Of a stretch of 64,000 bases of DNA, positions 55,038 to 64,000 are shown one piece after another. How positions within the stretch are numbered: position 1 is the first letter of the stretch; each line of letters starts with the position of its first letter. Below the pieces are notes generated by a model. The model saw only the letters and a program-made list of their open reading frames with translations, was not told where the DNA came from and did no database searches. Both the position numbers and the translations under genes were made by a program. This stretch comes from Candidatus Venteria ishoeyi (GTDB lineage: Bacteria > Pseudomonadota > Gammaproteobacteria > Beggiatoales > Beggiatoaceae), in assembly GCF_030378065.1 (NCBI RefSeq), contig NZ_JAUCGJ010000013.1, forward strand, positions 1-64,000, written 5' to 3'.

Positions 55038-57452
55038 ATGGAAGATATTCAAATACTGATTGTCGATGACAATCAAAACAATTTATATACACTACGCACC
55101 CTGCTGGAAGAACATATTAAAGCCGTTGTGCTGGAAGCAGACTCCGGTACTGCGGCATTAACGCTGTTGTTGAAACAACATGTCGATCTTATCATTATGG
55201 ATGTGCAAATGCCGGATATGGATGGTTTTGAAACCGCAACATTGATTCGTGGTCGCAAAAAAACCCGGCATATCCCTATCGTCTTTCTGACCGCAGCCTA
55301 TAAATCCGAAAACTTTAAACAAAAAGGGTTTGGTATTGGTGCGGCTGATTACCTGACAAAACCCATAGATGAAGCGCAACTCATCAGCCGGATTCAGTCC
55401 TATTTACGTTTTATTGAGCAAGAACGTCTACATAATCAGGTTTTATCCCAGACTAATCTGAAATTACAGCAAGAAATGCAGCACCGCGAAGAAGCCCAGG
55501 CCAAACTTGAACACCTCAGTCATCAAAATCAGACAATTCTGGAAAATATGGCAGAAGGTTTATTTGGGATAGACCTGCAATGCCGCACGACATTTGTCAA
55601 CCCGGCAGCCACTCATATTTTGGGTTATCAGGCAGAGGAACTGATCGGCTTGCTGCAACATGATGTGATTCATTACGCCATTGCTGATGGTACGCCCACC
55701 CCCAAACACGACTGCCCGATTTGCAACGCATTGAAAAAAGAACAGTCCTGCCAAATTGACAATGAAGTATTTTGGCACAAAGACGGACATGCCATTCCGG
55801 TTGAATATAATGTTGCTATAATTCATGAAGATGATTTAATGACAGGCGCGGTGGTGACTTTTCGTGACATCAGTGAGCGCAAAAAAAATGAACAGGCATT
55901 AAAAGCAGCTAAAGAACATGCAGAGTACGCCAACTATGCCAAAAGCCGTTTTCTTGCCAATATGAGCCATGAATTACGCACGCCACTCAATGCGATTATT
56001 GGTTACAGTGAAATGCTCGGGGAAGAGGCAGAAGACCTGGCATTAGATGATGATTTTTCTAAAGATTTACAGAAGATTCAACATTCAGGACAACACTTGT
56101 TAGGTTTGATCAATGATGTGCTGGATATTTCCAAAATTGAAGCGGGTAAAATGACGCTGGATCTGGAAACCTTTAACCCTGAACTACTGATACAGGAAAT
56201 AATAGAAACCAGTCATCCTTTGCTTAAACAAAAAAATAATCACTTAAAGCTGGAATTCCCTCCACAATTTTTTGAGATACAAAATGATTCGGTTAAATTA
56301 AAACAAGTGTTGCTGAATCTGATCAGCAATGCCTGTAAATTTACTGAAGAGGGTCAGATCACCTTACACATTAGCTATCATAAAAGCCCGGAAAATACCA
56401 CGCAAAAAATATATGAATATATTGAATTTGCAGTGCAAGATAATGGTATTGGCATGACTGAACAACAACAGAAAAATCTGTTTCAACCTTTTATGCAGGC
56501 AGATAATTCCACCACGCGCAAATATGGCGGCAGTGGTTTGGGTCTGGCAATCAGTCAGCGCTTTGTCAAAATGATGGGCGGCAAGATCCAATTACAAAGT
56601 CAATTTGGGCAGGGCAGTTGCTTCACCATACAACTGCCGTTAAAAGTCAATCAGCAGCAACTCGAAAACCGTATTGCCGAACAAAAACTACCCGGTCATA
56701 CGTTGCCACAGCATGGCACGGTTATTCTGATTATCAGCCCACATGAACAAAATAACCTGATTTTGCAACAGTTTCTTGATGAAAATGCCTATGCCAGTAC
56801 GACCTGCTCAGAGGTTGAAACAGGTCTTAAGCTTGCCTGTAAATTACGCGCAGATTTAATTCTAATGGATATTGAGCTGGTCAGTGATACGGTGATTAAG
56901 CACTTTAAAGAAAACCCGATACTCGAAGATACCCGCTTGATTCTGATCAATGGACAAGATACACAGGCAGAAAAACAGGATTTGCCAGAGCTTGCTAAAA
57001 TGTTGCCTTACCCCACAACGCAAACAGAGGTCATTGAGTTATTGCAACAATACCAACTGCATCATTTCAGTCGACCACTGGTCATGCTGATTGAGGATGA
57101 TGAGCTTAGTCGCAAATACACCAGCGTAATTTTTCAGAAGGAAAACTGGCGTGTTTTCAGTTGTGAAAGCGCACAAATCGCCTTAGAGCATTTGGAAAAG
57201 CGCAGACCCGATTTAATCGTATTAGATTTAAATATGCCGAATATGGATGGTTATGAGTTTCTATCTCATCTACATCAAACCAGTATCAATGTACCTGTTA
57301 TTATTATTACCGGCGAGGAACTGAGCCAGGAACAACGGTTACGGCTTGAAGGTCAGGTGATTGCCATTTTTCATAAAGGGCATTACCGTACCAAAGCGTT
57401 AATCGCAAAATTGCATAATTGCTATGCTCACGAATCGCCGGTAGAAACGTAG
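55038..57452 (+). CDS. Cytosolic hybrid histidine kinase (REC-PAS-HisKA-HATPase-pseudoREC-REC)
   Basis: 804 residues. REC at about 3-120 (LIIMDVQMPDMDG, LTKPIDE), coiled coil, PAS (about 155-280, with CPICNALKKEQSC, two Cys pairs that might bind metal), HisKA with H311 (MSHELRTPLN), HATPase_c (about 415-540: DNGIGMT, GSGLGLAIS), a degenerate receiver (about 550-670; ILMDIELVSD has a possible acceptor but no Lys equivalent), and an intact C-terminal REC (about 678-795; IVLDLNMPNMDG). No membrane segment. It starts 3 bases after the V4R gene and likely receives phosphate from the upstream kinase. Confidence 0.88.
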   Translation: MEDIQILIVDDNQNNLYTLRTLLEEHIKAVVLEADSGTAALTLLLKQHVDLIIMDVQMPDMDGFETATLIRGRKKTRHIPIVFLTAAYKSENFKQKGFGIGAADYLTKPIDEAQLISRIQSYLRFIEQERLHNQVLSQTNLKLQQEMQHREEAQAKLEHLSHQNQTILENMAEGLFGIDLQCRTTFVNPAATHILGYQAEELIGLLQHDVIHYAIADGTPTPKHDCPICNALKKEQSCQIDNEVFWHKDGHAIPVEYNVAIIHEDDLMTGAVVTFRDISERKKNEQALKAAKEHAEYANYAKSRFLANMSHELRTPLNAIIGYSEMLGEEAEDLALDDDFSKDLQKIQHSGQHLLGLINDVLDISKIEAGKMTLDLETFNPELLIQEIIETSHPLLKQKNNHLKLEFPPQFFEIQNDSVKLKQVLLNLISNACKFTEEGQITLHISYHKSPENTTQKIYEYIEFAVQDNGIGMTEQQQKNLFQPFMQADNSTTRKYGGSGLGLAISQRFVKMMGGKIQLQSQFGQGSCFTIQLPLKVNQQQLENRIAEQKLPGHTLPQHGTVILIISPHEQNNLILQQFLDENAYASTTCSEVETGLKLACKLRADLILMDIELVSDTVIKHFKENPILEDTRLILINGQDTQAEKQDLPELAKMLPYPTTQTEVIELLQQYQLHHFSRPLVMLIEDDELSRKYTSVIFQKENWRVFSCESAQIALEHLEKRRPDLIVLDLNMPNMDGYEFLSHLHQTSINVPVIIITGEELSQEQRLRLEGQVIAIFHKGHYRTKALIAKLHNCYAHESPVET

Positions 57453-57494
57453 CACTGCTATGTCTCTACACCTTTACATCTACGCTGATTGTTT

Positions 57495-59657
57495 ATGACC
57501 CAAACGCCACTTTCCCTGCTCAATCAAATTTTTGGTTATCATCAGTTTCGTGGTGATCAGGCAGAAATTATCGATCATATTATTAGCGGTAATGATGCGC
57601 TGGTTTTAATGCCTACCGGTGGCGGTAAATCTCTGTGTTATCAACTACCCGCACTGTTACGCCCCGGTATTGCCATTGTGATTTCCCCCTTGATTGCATT
57701 AATGCAGGATCAAGTAACGGCCTTATTGCAGTTGGGCATACGCGCAGCCTGCCTGAATTCCTCATTAAACTATGAAGAAACCCAGCAAGTCTCGCGGCAA
57801 CTACGCAGCGGCGAACTGGATTTATTATATATTGCACCAGAGCGTTTAATGACTGAACGCTTCCTGGCTTTTCTTGAGCAAACACAGGTTGCCTTATTTG
57901 CCATTGATGAAGCGCATTGCGTTTCACAATGGGGACATGATTTTCGCCCGGAATATGCGCAACTTTCAATTTTGCATGAGCGCTATCCACAAATTCCACG
58001 TATTGCCTTAACTGCGACCGCTGATGGCCCGACACGGCGGGAAATCATGACCCGTCTGCAACTGGAAACAGCGCAACACTTTGTTTCCGGCTTTGATCGC
58101 CCAAATATCCACTACCGGGTTATTGATAAAAACCAACCACGCCAACAGGCACTGGAATTTATTCGCCAGGAACACCAGGAAGATGCCGGTATTATTTATT
58201 GTTTGAGCCGCAAAAAAGTAGATGACACCGCGCTCTGGCTGCAACAGCAAGGCTTAAATGCCCTGCCCTATCACGCAGGAATGCCAGCAGCGACACGTAA
58301 ACTACACCAGCACCGGTTTATTCATGAAGAAGGCTTGATTATCGTTGCCACCATCGCCTTTGGCATGGGCATTGACAAACCTAATGTACGCTTTGTCATT
58401 CATCTGGATTTACCCAAAAGCATAGAAGCCTATTATCAGGAAACCGGACGTGCCGGGCGTGATGGCCTGCCCGCCAACGCCTTGCTGACCTATGGCCCGG
58501 AAGATGTGGTGATGCTGCAAAAGTTTATCCACAGCTCCGATGCTGATGAACAACACAAACGTCTGGAACTACATAAACTTGATGCCTTGCTGGGTTTTTG
58601 TGAAATGACCACATGCCGCCGCCAAGGTTTGTTGGCATACTTTGAAGATCACCTGCCTGAACCTTGTAATAATTGCGATACCTGCCTGGAACCACCAGAA
58701 ACCTGGGATGCCACGGAAGCCGCGCAACAGGCATTATCTTGCATTTATCGCACGGGCCAACGTTTTGGCATGAGTTATTTGATTGACGTACTACGTGGTA
58801 AAAGCAACGACCGTATCCGCAACTTTGGACATGAGCAACTCAAAGTCTTTGGCATAGGTAAAGAGCGTCCTGCCACGCAATGGCGCAATCTTTACCGGCA
58901 ATTGGTCGCACAAGGTCTGGCAAGTGTCGATATTGAAGGTTATGGCGGTTTGTTTTTAACCGATGCCGCGCGTCCTATTCTACGCGGTGAAGAAACGCTA
59001 TTATTGCGCAAACTGCGGCCCACGAAAAAACAAAAAGCCGATAAACGTAAATCTGCCTCTCTGTTTGAAGGTACTGATTTAGTACTTTGGGAACAACTGC
59101 GCAGCAAACGCCTGGAACTGGCAAATGCCCAGGATGTCCCACCTTATGTCATTTTTCATGATGCTACGCTGGTGGAAATGGTCTGCCATTGCCCCACTAC
59201 AGATGCGGAACTGACACAGCTTTCAGGTGTTGGCAGCGCCAAACTGAAACGTTATGGCCCTGCTTTTCTGGAAGTCATAGAAAACCATGTCATTGAACAG
59301 GATCTGGATAAATCCAGCTTACCCGCTATACCGGAACCTGAGGCAACAAGCCTGCCTGAAACCATGCAAATCAGCCTGATCAGTTATCAGGAAGGTAACG
59401 ACATCGAACAAATTGCCCAGATGCGTGACTTAAAATCCAGTACAATTTATGGGCATTTAGCCAGAGCCATAGAACTGGAAAAGCTTAATCTGGAAGAGAT
59501 TCGGGAAGTCAAAACCGAAGATATTCAAACCATTGAAGCCGCTTTAGCCGATTTACCCAAAACCGAACAAATGGCACTCAAGCCTTTATATCAGCAATTG
59601 GAGGAAACCTATTCCTATGGCCTGTTACGTTGTGTCATGGCGGGTTTATTGCGTTGA
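57495..59657 (+). CDS. recQ: ATP-dependent DNA helicase RecQ
   Basis: 720 residues from the ATG at 57495 (an upstream TTG at 57489 adds two residues). Walker [14 protein letters not shown] ([18 protein letters not shown]), helicase motif VI ([15 protein letters not shown]), the RecQ zinc site [12 protein letters not shown] ... CNNCDTC, winged helix, HRDC (about 545-615, [13 protein letters not shown]), and an extra C-terminal HTH-like tail (about 640-720, [20 protein letters not shown]). It unwinds DNA in RecF-pathway repair. The tail is found in some longer RecQs and may bind DNA. Confidence 0.95.
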   Translation: MTQTPLSLLNQIFGYHQFRGDQAEIIDHIISGNDALVLMPTGGGKSLCYQLPALLRPGIAIVISPLIALMQDQVTALLQLGIRAACLNSSLNYEETQQVSRQLRSGELDLLYIAPERLMTERFLAFLEQTQVALFAIDEAHCVSQWGHDFRPEYAQLSILHERYPQIPRIALTATADGPTRREIMTRLQLETAQHFVSGFDRPNIHYRVIDKNQPRQQALEFIRQEHQEDAGIIYCLSRKKVDDTALWLQQQGLNALPYHAGMPAATRKLHQHRFIHEEGLIIVATIAFGMGIDKPNVRFVIHLDLPKSIEAYYQETGRAGRDGLPANALLTYGPEDVVMLQKFIHSSDADEQHKRLELHKLDALLGFCEMTTCRRQGLLAYFEDHLPEPCNNCDTCLEPPETWDATEAAQQALSCIYRTGQRFGMSYLIDVLRGKSNDRIRNFGHEQLKVFGIGKERPATQWRNLYRQLVAQGLASVDIEGYGGLFLTDAARPILRGEETLLLRKLRPTKKQKADKRKSASLFEGTDLVLWEQLRSKRLELANAQDVPPYVIFHDATLVEMVCHCPTTDAELTQLSGVGSAKLKRYGPAFLEVIENHVIEQDLDKSSLPAIPEPEATSLPETMQISLISYQEGNDIEQIAQMRDLKSSTIYGHLARAIELEKLNLEEIREVKTEDIQTIEAALADLPKTEQMALKPLYQQLEETYSYGLLRCVMAGLLR

Positions 59658-59718
59658 TTTCAACCTGAATTCGCAACCGTTCCAAAGCGTCACTCAAGAG
59701 ACTGTTTTTCACAAAATA

Positions 59719-61491
59719 TCAACGCTTACCGCGCGTAATATATTCCGCCTGTTGCCGCGCAACATCCTGCGCGTGATTGCTGGAACTACCCGCTGGCAAA
59801 AGTTCGTCAATTGGATGATTGGCATTCTCGTCAACTTGTTGCCAGTATAAAGTTTGAGTTGGAAAGGCAAATTCAACCCCCATGCGCTCAGCCAGTTTTA
59901 AGGCATCCAGTAAAAATTGATGACGCGCCTGTAATTCCATGCTCCAGGTGGGAACCTCAAAAAAGATATACACCATAATATCCAAAGAAGAAGCGGCATA
60001 TTCATTAAAATAAATATGGAAATAATCTTTACGGGTGTGCGGATGTTGGCGCACCAGTTCGCGCAGTCCTTCACAATAACCATCAATGCGCTCTGGTGGC
60101 GTATCATAAGTCAATGATAAAACCGTTTTTAAGCGCCTATAACGCCGCTGCCCCATATTATCCACTTCAGCGGTAATCATACGGGAGTTGGGCAGGGTAA
60201 TCACCGAGTTATAAAAGGTACGAATCCGGGTACTGCGAAAACCGATGCTTTCAACCGTGCCTTCAATTTTATCGATGACAATCCAGTCACCCACCAGAAA
60301 CGGGCGATCTGTCAGTACCGTAACAAAACCAAACAGGTTTTCTACCGCATCTTTTGCCGCCAGGGCAAAGGCCAATCCGCCCAAGCCCAGACCTGCTAAA
60401 ACACCGCTGATATTCAGGCTCAGGCTGTTGGCAATGAAAATGATACCGGCAACCGTGACAAAAATTTTAAGTACCTGAGTAATCAAAGGCACCAGCATAT
60501 CATCGAGCAAAGTCTCTGTTTTTAATGCCTGCTCCTGGAAAAATGCGCTGATTAAATCGACCAGACGATAGGCTGTCCAGATACCGGATAATCCCGCCAT
60601 AAATTTTGCGGCAACCAGTAATACCAGCAATACATCATCGGGTAAACCCAGCAAATTCAGACCCATCCACCAAATGCTCGCCATCATCATCAGGCCCAGA
60701 GGACGCAATATGTTGCTGGAAAGCTTTCGATAATAGGGTTTTGCAAATTTTTGCCAGATTTTAACGCTGACTCGCAGCACAAATGCCGCCAGACGATCAG
60801 CAACCACCCCCAACAGCACTATCAACAAAATACTCAGCCATTGCCAATACGCTACATCCAGCAAGGTGGGTTTTAACCACTCAGGGACTTTTTGACTAAT
60901 GCGTAAATGCCAGGGTAGGTGTTCAGGTGCACTGCTGACCAGTGGCGCTACCGATTTATCTGTTTCAGCTTGTGTTTGTTGCTGAGTTTGCAGCGTATTT
61001 AAAATGGCTTGTAAGGTATCCAGAGATTCATGCGCAAACAGCCAGCGTCCATCTGTTTGTTTGGCAAAATAGAGCTTGCCTTCAGCGTAGTCATATAAGG
61101 TATATTCGCTATCTTTATGCGCTGGGGGCAGGGTTTTGGGTTCCAGATACGGGGTGTTTTCCAGCACCGTCAGCAGCATCCAGGCTAAATCTCGACCGCG
61201 TTCTTTACGCACCAGTGTGTTCACCTGGCTTAAATCCAGCGTTTGCTCGGCTTTATCGAGGGCATCTTTATCTCCGGCTTTCAGGGCTTCCATTGCCATG
61301 AGAAAGCTGTCCAGGGTTTTTTGTGGGGATTTCAATCCTTCAGGCACGGGGGCAGATACAGATTTTTCAGTACGCACTGTGGTGATAACCGTTTCAGAGG
61401 TTCCAATTACCTCTGATTGCCCCTCTTCGGCAACGGCGACAGTGGAAAACATAAGCCAAACTAAGGCAATAAAGTAATACATGTATTTCAT
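59719..61491 (-). CDS. MscS family mechanosensitive ion channel
   Basis: 590 residues. Signal peptide (about 1-21), a periplasmic region (about 22-190), then membrane helices (about 210-380) with the pore-lining helix LSGVLAGLGLGGLAFALAAKDAVENLFG and the MscS cytoplasmic beta domain (DRPFLVGDWIVIDKIEGTVESIG) and C-terminal alpha/beta domain. It is a medium-size MscS paralogue that opens on membrane tension during osmotic downshock. It converges with recQ. Confidence 0.92.
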   Translation of the reverse strand: MKYMYYFIALVWLMFSTVAVAEEGQSEVIGTSETVITTVRTEKSVSAPVPEGLKSPQKTLDSFLMAMEALKAGDKDALDKAEQTLDLSQVNTLVRKERGRDLAWMLLTVLENTPYLEPKTLPPAHKDSEYTLYDYAEGKLYFAKQTDGRWLFAHESLDTLQAILNTLQTQQQTQAETDKSVAPLVSSAPEHLPWHLRISQKVPEWLKPTLLDVAYWQWLSILLIVLLGVVADRLAAFVLRVSVKIWQKFAKPYYRKLSSNILRPLGLMMMASIWWMGLNLLGLPDDVLLVLLVAAKFMAGLSGIWTAYRLVDLISAFFQEQALKTETLLDDMLVPLITQVLKIFVTVAGIIFIANSLSLNISGVLAGLGLGGLAFALAAKDAVENLFGFVTVLTDRPFLVGDWIVIDKIEGTVESIGFRSTRIRTFYNSVITLPNSRMITAEVDNMGQRRYRRLKTVLSLTYDTPPERIDGYCEGLRELVRQHPHTRKDYFHIYFNEYAASSLDIMVYIFFEVPTWSMELQARHQFLLDALKLAERMGVEFAFPTQTLYWQQVDENANHPIDELLPAGSSSNHAQDVARQQAEYITRGKR

Positions 61492-61506
61492 AAACCATTT
61501 ATTAAA

Positions 61507-61539
61507 AGACCTGCCAGGTTTTTAAAATCTGGAAGGTCT
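61507..61539. repeat. 33-bp intergenic palindrome, second copy
   Basis: Arms 61507-61522 and 61524-61539 are complementary with two mismatches and match the 2761-2793 element at nearly all conserved positions. It lies in the gap between two minus-strand genes (cardiolipin synthase and MscS-type channel), just as the first copy lies between two minus-strand genes. Confidence 0.75.
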
Positions 61540-61547
61540 GATGCATG

Positions 61548-62996
61548 TTACAACAAGGGGGATAAGATACGCCCCAGCCCAATGAACAAAGATGCCTTAA
61601 AATCCCACTGAATATCTTGCGGCGACAGAATCCTACAGGAATCTTTTAGCAGATGGTTAAAATCATGCTGTAACTGTTGCGCCAGTCCCTGATTATACAG
61701 CAGGGTGCTGAGTTCAAAATTAATCCGAAAACTGCGGATATCCATATTTGCAGATCCCACCATGCCCCAGTTGTCATCTACAATAACCACCTTGGAATGC
61801 ACCATGCCCCGCTGGTATTCATAAATCTGGATACCGGCATTTAACAAGGTTTGATAATAGCTGCGTCCAGCCCATAAAACGATGGCATGATCGAGTTTAT
61901 TAGGCAATAACAGGCGCACCCGCACATTGCGATACGCTGCGGCCTCCAAAGCCAGCACCATGCTGGCATCCGGCACAAAATAAGGCGTGGCAATATCGAT
62001 CTGGTGTTGTGCGGTAGAAATAATTGCCAATAATAAATGGTGCAGGATACGGGTATTCATATCCGGGCCGGAAGGAAATATCTGTACAATCTGATTATCC
62101 GACCCTGTTGCTTGCGGCTGTGGTGGAGGAAAATAGCTGGCAGCACTTAAATCCTGATGCTGCGCATAATGCCAGTCTTCAACAAACACATCCTGTAATT
62201 CATGCACCGCAGGCCCGGTCAGGCGCAAATGGGTGTCGTGCCAACTCTGATAATGTTTATCCAGACCCACATATTCATTACCGATATTCTGGCTGCCGGT
62301 AAAACCGATTAAACCATCAATAATCGCAATTTTACGATGATTACGAAAGTTAACCCGCCAACGCCCACGCCAAGGCACCACCGGCAGAAAATAACTGACC
62401 TCCACCCCGCTTTTACGCAGACGATGTAAAAAATGCCGGGACCAACCCCAGGAGCCGATAAAATCCACCAACACACGGCATTCAACCCCCGCTCTGGCTT
62501 TTTCCCGCAACAGTTTTGCCAGCTTTTGCCCGGTTTCATCGGCATGAAACGCATAATATTCCAAATGAATATGCTGTTGTGCCTGACTGATAGCCTCACA
62601 TAATGCCGCCAGTGCCTGTGGCCCATCATGATAAATTTGCACTTGATTATTACAGGTGGGCGGCATTTTATTCAAATGGCTGATAAAGGTGATAAACCCC
62701 CGCACCCGCTCCGGCAGCACTTCGCAGGAGGGATGTATATATTGTTGTTGCAGGCGTTGCAGACGTAACTCCAGGGTATCGAGCTGTTTACGTTTTTTAT
62801 CCCGTCGCTTGCGCATACGCGCCAGCTTTGGCGTACCCAGCAGCAGAAACAAAACCACGCCCAGTATTGGCAACAAAAAAAACAGCATCATCCAACTGAG
62901 CATCACCTGCGGCTCGCCAGGATGACGTAAGATATAGATGATGGCAAAAATCACCAACACCACATCAAAACCCAGTACCACTAACAGCCAGTCCAT
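61548..62996 (-). CDS. cls: Cardiolipin synthase (phospholipase D family)
   Basis: 482 residues. Two N-terminal membrane helices (about 5-23, 32-52), then two HKD motifs: NHRKIAIIDG and VHSKVVIVDDNW, each followed by GSxN (GSQNIGNEY; GSANMDIRSF). It condenses two phosphatidylglycerols to cardiolipin. The length matches bacterial ClsA. It is transcribed just after a coiled-coil gene (gap 6 bases). Confidence 0.95.
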   Translation of the reverse strand: MDWLLVVLGFDVVLVIFAIIYILRHPGEPQVMLSWMMLFFLLPILGVVLFLLLGTPKLARMRKRRDKKRKQLDTLELRLQRLQQQYIHPSCEVLPERVRGFITFISHLNKMPPTCNNQVQIYHDGPQALAALCEAISQAQQHIHLEYYAFHADETGQKLAKLLREKARAGVECRVLVDFIGSWGWSRHFLHRLRKSGVEVSYFLPVVPWRGRWRVNFRNHRKIAIIDGLIGFTGSQNIGNEYVGLDKHYQSWHDTHLRLTGPAVHELQDVFVEDWHYAQHQDLSAASYFPPPQPQATGSDNQIVQIFPSGPDMNTRILHHLLLAIISTAQHQIDIATPYFVPDASMVLALEAAAYRNVRVRLLLPNKLDHAIVLWAGRSYYQTLLNAGIQIYEYQRGMVHSKVVIVDDNWGMVGSANMDIRSFRINFELSTLLYNQGLAQQLQHDFNHLLKDSCRILSPQDIQWDFKASLFIGLGRILSPLL

Positions 62997-63002
62997 TACT
63001 GA

Positions 63003-64000
63003 TTATTCCGCTTGGCGCAACTCCGTGGTGAGTTTTTCAAACTCAGCGCGCATTGCCATATTTTCAAAGGGCACTAACTCCGGCAATTGCAAGTTTGCCA
63101 GACTGCTAAATTGCTGGTTACTGGCGCGAATCAAGGTCACCAATTCACCACTGATACGCACAGTCTGATAACGGATTAAGGCCACGTCATAGTCTTTTTT
63201 CAAAGCCCCCTGTGCTTTTAACACCTGATTGGCCTGCCGGGTCAATTGCTGGCGATATAAATTCAAAGTATTACTGGTCAATTTCTGCGCCTGAATACTG
63301 ATTTGTAAATTACTGCGGCGCAAGGCGTCGGTTTCCCGCATCAACATATTCTGGGTTTTTTGTTGCAAACGCTGATTATCCGCACGAATTTTTTCCAGTT
63401 TGGGTAAATAATTTTGCACAATACGATCTATAAAATTCTGCTGCATGGTAATCACCACCTCCAACAACACCGCATACATGCCATAATGTTTACGCGCAAA
63501 TTCCAGGTCTTCACCGTTATCAATCATCAATTGTGCCAGATGGTTGCTGATTTGTTTGACATTATCAAACACCACACTCATTGCAATCACATCATCCCCC
63601 ACCACGCTGGTCATCAACACATCTAACTGCGCCTCGCTTAAATACACGCCGGTTTTTTGCATGTGCTGGGCAATATTGGCTTTGTGTTGTTTAATTTGTG
63701 TTTTATTTTCCGCAATATCGCCTTTTAAGTCAGCTATTTTGTCATCGTAACTTTTTGCCTTGCCCGGACGGCTGATTTTTTTGGTTTGATATTCCGCCAT
63801 TTGCCGACGTTTCTGACTAATCGTATTTTCCAGGTTTTTAATCGCCTGCACATCCTCCGACACGGCTGACAAGCCCAGAATTTTGACAGCCTCCTGCAAT
63901 AAAGCATCAATTTCTTTCTGATGCGATTTTTGATCCTCGCCAAACCATTTTGATTCTGGTAAATCCTTATGCCGCTCTTTTTCTGCCAGCAAATCATCCA
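63003..64000 (-). CDS. Coiled-coil protein of unknown function (partial, N-terminus outside window)
   Basis: At least 332 residues, still open at the right edge, so the true start is beyond the window. The visible part is almost entirely charged alpha-helix with long coiled coils (about residues 60-110 and 195-275 of the fragment) and no membrane segment or known motif. The C-terminal EFEKLTTELRQAE lies close to the cls start, suggesting cotranscription. Toxic anion resistance (TelA-like, PF05816) proteins have this type of all-helical build and length, and this is a possible but unproven identity. Confidence 0.55.
   Translation of the reverse strand, partial: DDLLAEKERHKDLPESKWFGEDQKSHQKEIDALLQEAVKILGLSAVSEDVQAIKNLENTISQKRRQMAEYQTKKISRPGKAKSYDDKIADLKGDIAENKTQIKQHKANIAQHMQKTGVYLSEAQLDVLMTSVVGDDVIAMSVVFDNVKQISNHLAQLMIDNGEDLEFARKHYGMYAVLLEVVITMQQNFIDRIVQNYLPKLEKIRADNQRLQQKTQNMLMRETDALRRSNLQISIQAQKLTSNTLNLYRQQLTRQANQVLKAQGALKKDYDVALIRYQTVRISGELVTLIRASNQQFSSLANLQLPELVPFENMAMRAEFEKLTTELRQAE

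Noticed and set aside
57452-57495. recQ as part of the signalling operon
   Set aside because: The gap is only 42 bases, but recQ is a repair gene with no functional tie; cotranscription is possible but is not used as evidence.

Overview
The window is a chromosomal stretch of a gammaproteobacterium. Supporting features are the rplU-rpmA pair, PrmB, SspB, RimI, GlmM, TolA/TolB, a proteobacterial petABC (bc1) operon, BioC, and small gammaproteobacterial families (DUF4426, DUF4389). A SoxXA-binding-like lipoprotein, a DNR-type Crp/Fnr regulator, a bc1 complex and many large hybrid histidine kinases would fit a sulfur-oxidising, nitrate-respiring lineage of the Thiotrichales/Beggiatoa kind. That placement is an inference and is not proven by the sequence. 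No rRNA, tRNA, CRISPR array, complete insertion sequence or prophage was recognised.

Layout. 0.3-5.7 kb: aminotransferase, AI-2E family permease and a large glycosyltransferase. 5.7-10 kb: a divergent two-component operon in which a REC-PAS-PAS-PAS-kinase is followed, in the -1 frame, by its own receiver domain. The switch point carries an A AAA AAA heptamer and an adjacent hairpin. 10-15 kb: DUF368 polyprenyl-phosphate transporter, DUF302, SoxXA-binding-like lipoprotein, guaB and an orphan HlyD adaptor. 15-17.1 kb: a two-gene Septu-like antiphage module (PtuA ATPase, PtuB HNH nuclease). 17.1-19.7 kb: Rieske-type ferredoxin, cobyrinate a,c-diamide synthase, thioredoxin-fold 2Fe-2S ferredoxin and a small secreted protein. 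20-23 kb: hydrolase-methyltransferase-rimI operon and a DNR-like regulator. 23-26 kb: tolB, tolA and DUF4389 on the minus strand.

26-31.5 kb: rplU, rpmA, prmB, an unknown gene and petABC. 31.5-36.1 kb: a repeat element and a secreted leucine-rich-repeat protein lie between petC and sspB, where sspA is usually found; a membrane-anchored substrate-binding protein follows. 36-39 kb (minus): GY-rich secreted protein, small cytochrome c, M48 protease and DUF4426 protein. 39.1-41.1 kb: a translationally coupled acyltransferase and radical SAM/SPASM pair. 41.2-45.7 kb (minus): hybrid kinase, glmM and a DUF4124-like protein, tightly packed.

46-57.5 kb: one long signalling operon (bioC, cheR, cheB, Cache-HAMP-GAF protein, 1371-residue hybrid kinase, V4R-like protein, second hybrid kinase). 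It has adaptation enzymes but no MCP, CheA or CheW. 57.5-64 kb: recQ, then mscS-type channel, cardiolipin synthase and a truncated coiled-coil protein on the minus strand.

Several intergenic palindrome families recur (33-bp AGAYCT...AGRTCT type; GGATAAC...GTTATCC type; a TAGGATGGGC double hairpin). The best candidates for new biology are the frameshift-joined kinase/receiver, the CheR/CheB-hybrid-kinase operon without chemotaxis core, and the acyltransferase/radical SAM pair.
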